Assembly (NCBI RefSeq): GCF_022581195.2
Contig: NC_061454.1
Coordinates: 3,844,001-3,908,000 of the forward strand
Origin: Helicoverpa zea
Lineage: Eukaryota; Arthropoda; Insecta; Lepidoptera; Noctuidae
Reading direction: 5' to 3'
DNA: 64,000 nucleotides
The position numbers and the translations under genes are program-made. Numbering within the stretch: the first letter of the stretch is position 1; the number at the start of each line of letters is the position of its first letter. The notes under the pieces were generated by a model, which did not search any database, was not told the DNA's origin, and worked only from the letters and a program-made list of their open reading frames with translations. Below, in pieces: positions 59,837 through 64,000 of the stretch.

Positions 59837-61386
59837 TTTCAACAGGTTTTTTCGCTATGAATGCTAGTTTTTATTATCGTGGTGACAAAATATTCCGTCA
59901 CCTCCGGTGGCGAGTGACGGACGGGAGCATCAAGTTCTATTTGCGTATGTTATCAGAGCTTCTGGTATGCGATCCAACTAATCCCTGGATGTAGACTTAG
60001 GAATGTACTAGAAAGAATATGGTCTAACATTTTTCTATTGCGGAAAAAATACATTAAAAAAAATAATGACTACAAAACCATTTTTTACAAAATATTTTTT
60101 TTTCAATGACTAGAAAAACATGCATTATAATAAAAAAAAAGTGTCGCGATATTCTATCAATATATTGATAAAGCCAATTTTTAATGATGACGTAAACTGC
60201 AAAAAACTAAATAAAAATTATGATAATGATGATTGAAATATAAAGTCGCGTCAAAATCTGTATAAAAATGAATAAATTAATGTGATATTAGTCAAGATTC
60301 AAATATATTATGGTTTAAATGGCGATGACATTATTTTTCTTCACATTTATATTTAATTTGTCAATCTTACAAGTTAAGCTCAAAGGTCGTATCATTTTAC
60401 ACCTACTTCTTAAGTCATTCGTCCGTATTTATGACTGCTGATATTTAATACTGAATAATATTAAGACACACTCATTTTCCTTTAACCTTTATCAAAATAA
60501 AATAATTCTTTAACGAAATAAATAATGCAATTTAAGAAAATAGTAAGTTATAAAATAAAATACACACATAAAAATTAAGTGCGTTAAAACGCAGTATTTT
60601 TCACGAAATCACACAAAATTATTTATTATTCATTAATTTAGTGTAAACATTATAAAAACAACATCACATAAATACTGCGCCAATTAGCAATGTATCAAGC
60701 GCAGTATTAATTATGTTGATATTGAAAATGCGCAAACGCATCCGCGCCGACCGGAACGTAAACGTTTATTTACGATACTAATAAACTTGTTCGATGTTCA
60801 GCCATTTTGTATATTTAAGTATTTTATTTAAAAAAAACTTTTGAAATTATACGACTTTTTGTACTTTATATAATATAAAATAAAATGTACCTTTTAACGA
60901 ACAAAATAAAATAAAATAAATAAATACATCCGTCAATTTTAGTAAATTTTGATGAAACTAAAAATTATTTTTGTATTATTTTTTTAACAATTAATTAACA
61001 GCTGTTAACAGACTATGTTGACATGACAAAGTTGTTAAATCAAGACTTTAAATGAATTACTATGTTGTAAGGACTTCCCCTAAATCATGCAAACAACTGG
61101 TTAACAAGCTGTCTGTTTGTTTCAGTCCTGTCTAACGACATCCAAGTTTAGTCTATCGTAGATATTGAAGGAAGTTATTTCAATTAAGCTGAGAATTTAA
61201 TACTAAGTAACATTGCTGTCATGTAACTCTCAGCTGGTATTTTATGCCATGTTAAAGTTTATGTAAATTAATTTGATTAATGTTTGCAACGGTGTTTTAT
61301 TGAGCAAACATTATGAATGACAGGTAAATATCATTTAAAGTTAAAATATCATGCATTTATTTAATTACACTTCAAGTTATTGTTAA
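59837..61386 (+). other. Wnt1 intron 1, AT-rich with one complex block
   Basis: Very AT-rich. At 60660-60790 complexity and GC rise; there, AATACTGCGC (60671-60680) is exactly inverted at 60699-60708 around 18 bases. No exon: the translation of the block does not match Wnt1 exon 2. Confidence 0.4.
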
Positions 61387-61520
61387 ACTGGCTTCAACCC
61401 GTGGTTTCACCCGCGTCCATGATTCCCGATGGTGACATGAAACTCCTATGTCCTTCTCTCGGATCTGAACTACCTCCCGTTTAATTTTTATGTTAAACGG
61501 TTCAGCCAATATTGAATTAT
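61387..61520 (-). mobile_element. Lep1-like Helitron fragment
   Basis: Read on + as GGCTTCAACCCGTGGTTTCA, CCGCGTCC, and TTAAACGGTTCAGCC. Ends are worn. Confidence 0.5.
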
Positions 61521-64000
61521 AAGTAGTGCAACTAATACGTACGTACTTCTTTCATATAAGATAAAATATAATAATTTTCTGATGCCGCCTCTATACAATT
61601 TATAAGCATTTACATAACATTATCTAGTTATTAACAAAGTCAACAAACAGTGGCGCGTGCTATTGCATTGTTTAAATACATTTAATGTTTAAATAATTTA
61701 TTAATTTAAGATATAAAACATATGCAGCAGGAGGTACCATTATAATATAACTATGACAATCATTCAGTAAGCCTTGCAGAAACTTTTCAGCCTAAATATA
61801 TTTGTAAAAGTTGACTAGAACAAAAACCATTATTTTTTCTTTATAATTTAAAGGTTTTGGTTTATTTTGATATGAATAAAAGTTCATTACTCCATATAAA
61901 AAAATTGAATATACATATTCAGACTGCCCCGCCCGCCGTCGGCAGCTGCCGCGACGGCTTGTAAATTAAATACTAAAAACAAAATAATAAATACTATGAT
62001 ACATTTTCTATATTTAGCCTACGTTACATCATTAATTCATTTTAATAATTATGGAGAAATATATTTGTTATATTTTATTTATTTAGTATGGATAAAAGCT
62101 GATATGTGTCATTTAAAATACAGTCATCATTTTTAAGAAATTAAGCGACGATATTAGTGTTAAGAACTCTTTAAAGAGCTTTTTACCAATTTTATTAATT
62201 TCCTACATTAAGGTTGAATAAAACAATATAAAAATTCACTTTTAAAAAACACAAAAATGCTTTCTATTTTAACATATAAACACGTATGAGAGCAATCAAA
62301 ATCTTGCGATACTATCGGTCCCGGGCCGTCGGAGGCGTGAATTCTTTGAACGGAATTTTTACCCACTTTCTACAGAAACAGTCGTAAATGTTACGTGAAC
62401 TGTGTTAATAGTGGTACTTTATTTTATGAAGAAAAAAGTTTTATAATCCATCAACCAAGATTTATTATGAAAATCCCATTTTTTTAATTCAACACTTATT
62501 TTACTGGCAACATTCATTGATAAAAATAATCTTAATAAAAATAGATGGTAACCCATCCATTATATGACCCAACTAATTTTCATTTCATTCATCAGTTTTA
62601 TTATTAATCAATATAATACAACGTCAAAATAAATAGCTTTATAAAGATTAATTTAATATAAACTAATAACACTTAATATAAATTCGGTGAGCGGACAAAA
62701 CTGACAAAAAATATGCAGCATACCTTTCTGTTGTTTTGAACATTAATCATTGAAAACAGATAGCATAATTACATTTAAGAGTACAATCATTTATTTTTAA
62801 AATATTTTTCTTGTTGAAATAAAAATAAGTTTAACTATAAATCTTATCAAGGCAGTATGAAATAAAGCGAGCCACTTAGCTTCGCAACCAGCTGCCGGAA
62901 GATTGTATATCGGTCCCATACTTCTCAAGCCCACACTATTTACGTGACAGATTTAAAAATAACTTACCTACTACTTAAGACATGCAAAAATGAGTTAAAT
63001 TGTTGATTCATATTAAAATGGAGGCGAATTTATTTTTTAACTGGCAATTAAGTGGAAGTAATTTTAATTGAATTATGTGATTCATTTTTAATTATAATTA
63101 TTTTTTTCTTAATATAAAATGACGATTAAGTTGATAGTACATATAGTTGTTTCGTATTCATTGTTCGCAAGTTGCTACCTAAACCTCAAATTCTGATCAT
63201 CATATTACGATTAATGTCTGTAATTTGAATTTTATATACTCCAAATAATATACATCAGAAATAAATCACAAGAACGTAATAAAATAAACAACGGTAAATT
63301 CAAGAAAATGAACGACATAATTGATTTCCTCTCGTACTTTTAATTGCTGGCTTTAAAATACGCACAGTGGTCGATGTGTTTCAACCCTCGGGCACTAATT
63401 TCCAACTGGAGCACATAAAATTCTCGAGTACAGCCTCGAGCAAAAAAGAAATCGCCACACCTTACTTCATTCGTATTCATCACTCGTAGACCAGATTACA
63501 TTACGCTTGAAATCGCGTGCTGGATACCTGTGATAACAGCGACCAACGTAACAAGACCCGCTCAAATCGGTCAACTGTAGGAATCAACAGGTCTACTTAA
63601 AATGGTTTATAAACTTTGATATTTTGACGCCTCGCAAGTCGCCAACAAATTAAATAATAAAGGCTTTATTCGTATGCAGGCGGCGTGCCTGAATGAAGTC
63701 TACCATTTAAAATACATGACATGTGTTGCTAAATCGCGAGGAAGTGTCAAGGAAATGTTGCTGACATTGATCTTATTTTTAATTCGTTTTTTCGGGAACT
63801 TAATATAGATTTATTTGACCATAATACATTCATAAATTGCTTGTATTTTTTACCGTAATAGGGTTTAGACTGATAATTCAGCTGCAATAGGTATTATGAT
63901 AACTGAAAGTGCATTTGTACGGATCAAATCAAAGTCACGTCAAAAACTCGAAACCGAGACTATCCAGTATCCAATGTCCTACAAAAACGGGACAGAAACA
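61521..64000 (+). other. Wnt1 intron 1, candidate intronic regulatory blocks
   Basis: No exon or mobile element was recognised. Small GC-richer islands stand out from AT-rich DNA at 61920-61965, 62310-62360 and 63360-63780. The last is the longest and could be a conserved intronic enhancer. Exon 2 (expected to begin with GIAK after the split Trp) was not found. Confidence 0.3.

Noticed and set aside
60725..60780. Wnt1 exon 2 (open frame with RKRIRADR)
   Set aside because: It does not continue into a Wnt sequence, lacks a suitable acceptor and does not match the expected GIAK start.

Overview
The window looks like nuclear DNA of a moth or butterfly (Lepidoptera). It is AT-rich and sparse in genes, and full of families typical of that order: tRNA-derived SINEs, Lep1-like non-autonomous Helitrons (TC...CTAG ends between A and T), and 3' ends of RTE and CR1/Jockey-type LINEs. 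Two coding loci could be supported, both on the + strand and both Wnt genes. Their order and orientation match the conserved arthropod Wnt9-Wnt1-Wnt6-Wnt10 cluster.

Layout. Positions 1-5,500 hold AT-rich DNA, a decayed array with a period of about 121 bp (about 1,860-3,080), and a GC-richer 164-bp satellite whose copies are nearly identical (3,378-5,190). A LINE 3' end follows. From 5,500 to 17,200 there is a SINE split by a probable solo LTR, a 240-bp tandem repeat, an intact SINE with a target-site duplication, and a foldback element with 158-bp inverted ends. Positions 17,209-22,921 are one LTR retroelement on the - strand: its two 187-bp LTRs are identical, it has a GTTAT target duplication, a tRNA-Ser-type primer site and a purine tract, but no recognisable gag or pol. 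Its interior carries minisatellites made of hairpin units. From 22,922 to 27,410 is unannotated upstream sequence of Wnt9.

Wnt9 (27,456-28,966) has two coding exons whose splice phase joins exactly, giving a 340-residue secreted Wnt. The 28.3 kb between Wnt9 and Wnt1/wingless holds no further convincing coding sequence. It does contain MITEs, Lep1-like elements, perfect inverted repeats, a tandem duplication of about 300 bp with sharply conserved blocks (50,921-51,495), nuclear-receptor-type sites (50,462-50,673) and a CpG-rich block (56,040-56,190). These are candidates for wingless regulatory DNA. The first coding exon of Wnt1/wingless (57,295-57,383) encodes the signal peptide. The rest of the window is its first intron, which contains a 5'-truncated LINE nested in a Lep1-like element and several islands of higher complexity. 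Exon 2 of Wnt1 is not in the window.

Working together: Wnt9 and Wnt1 encode secreted, lipid-modified glycoprotein ligands of the Frizzled pathway. Nearly everything else is either transposon-derived or potentially cis-regulatory. All identifications come from reading the sequence by eye; no database search or alignment program was run.
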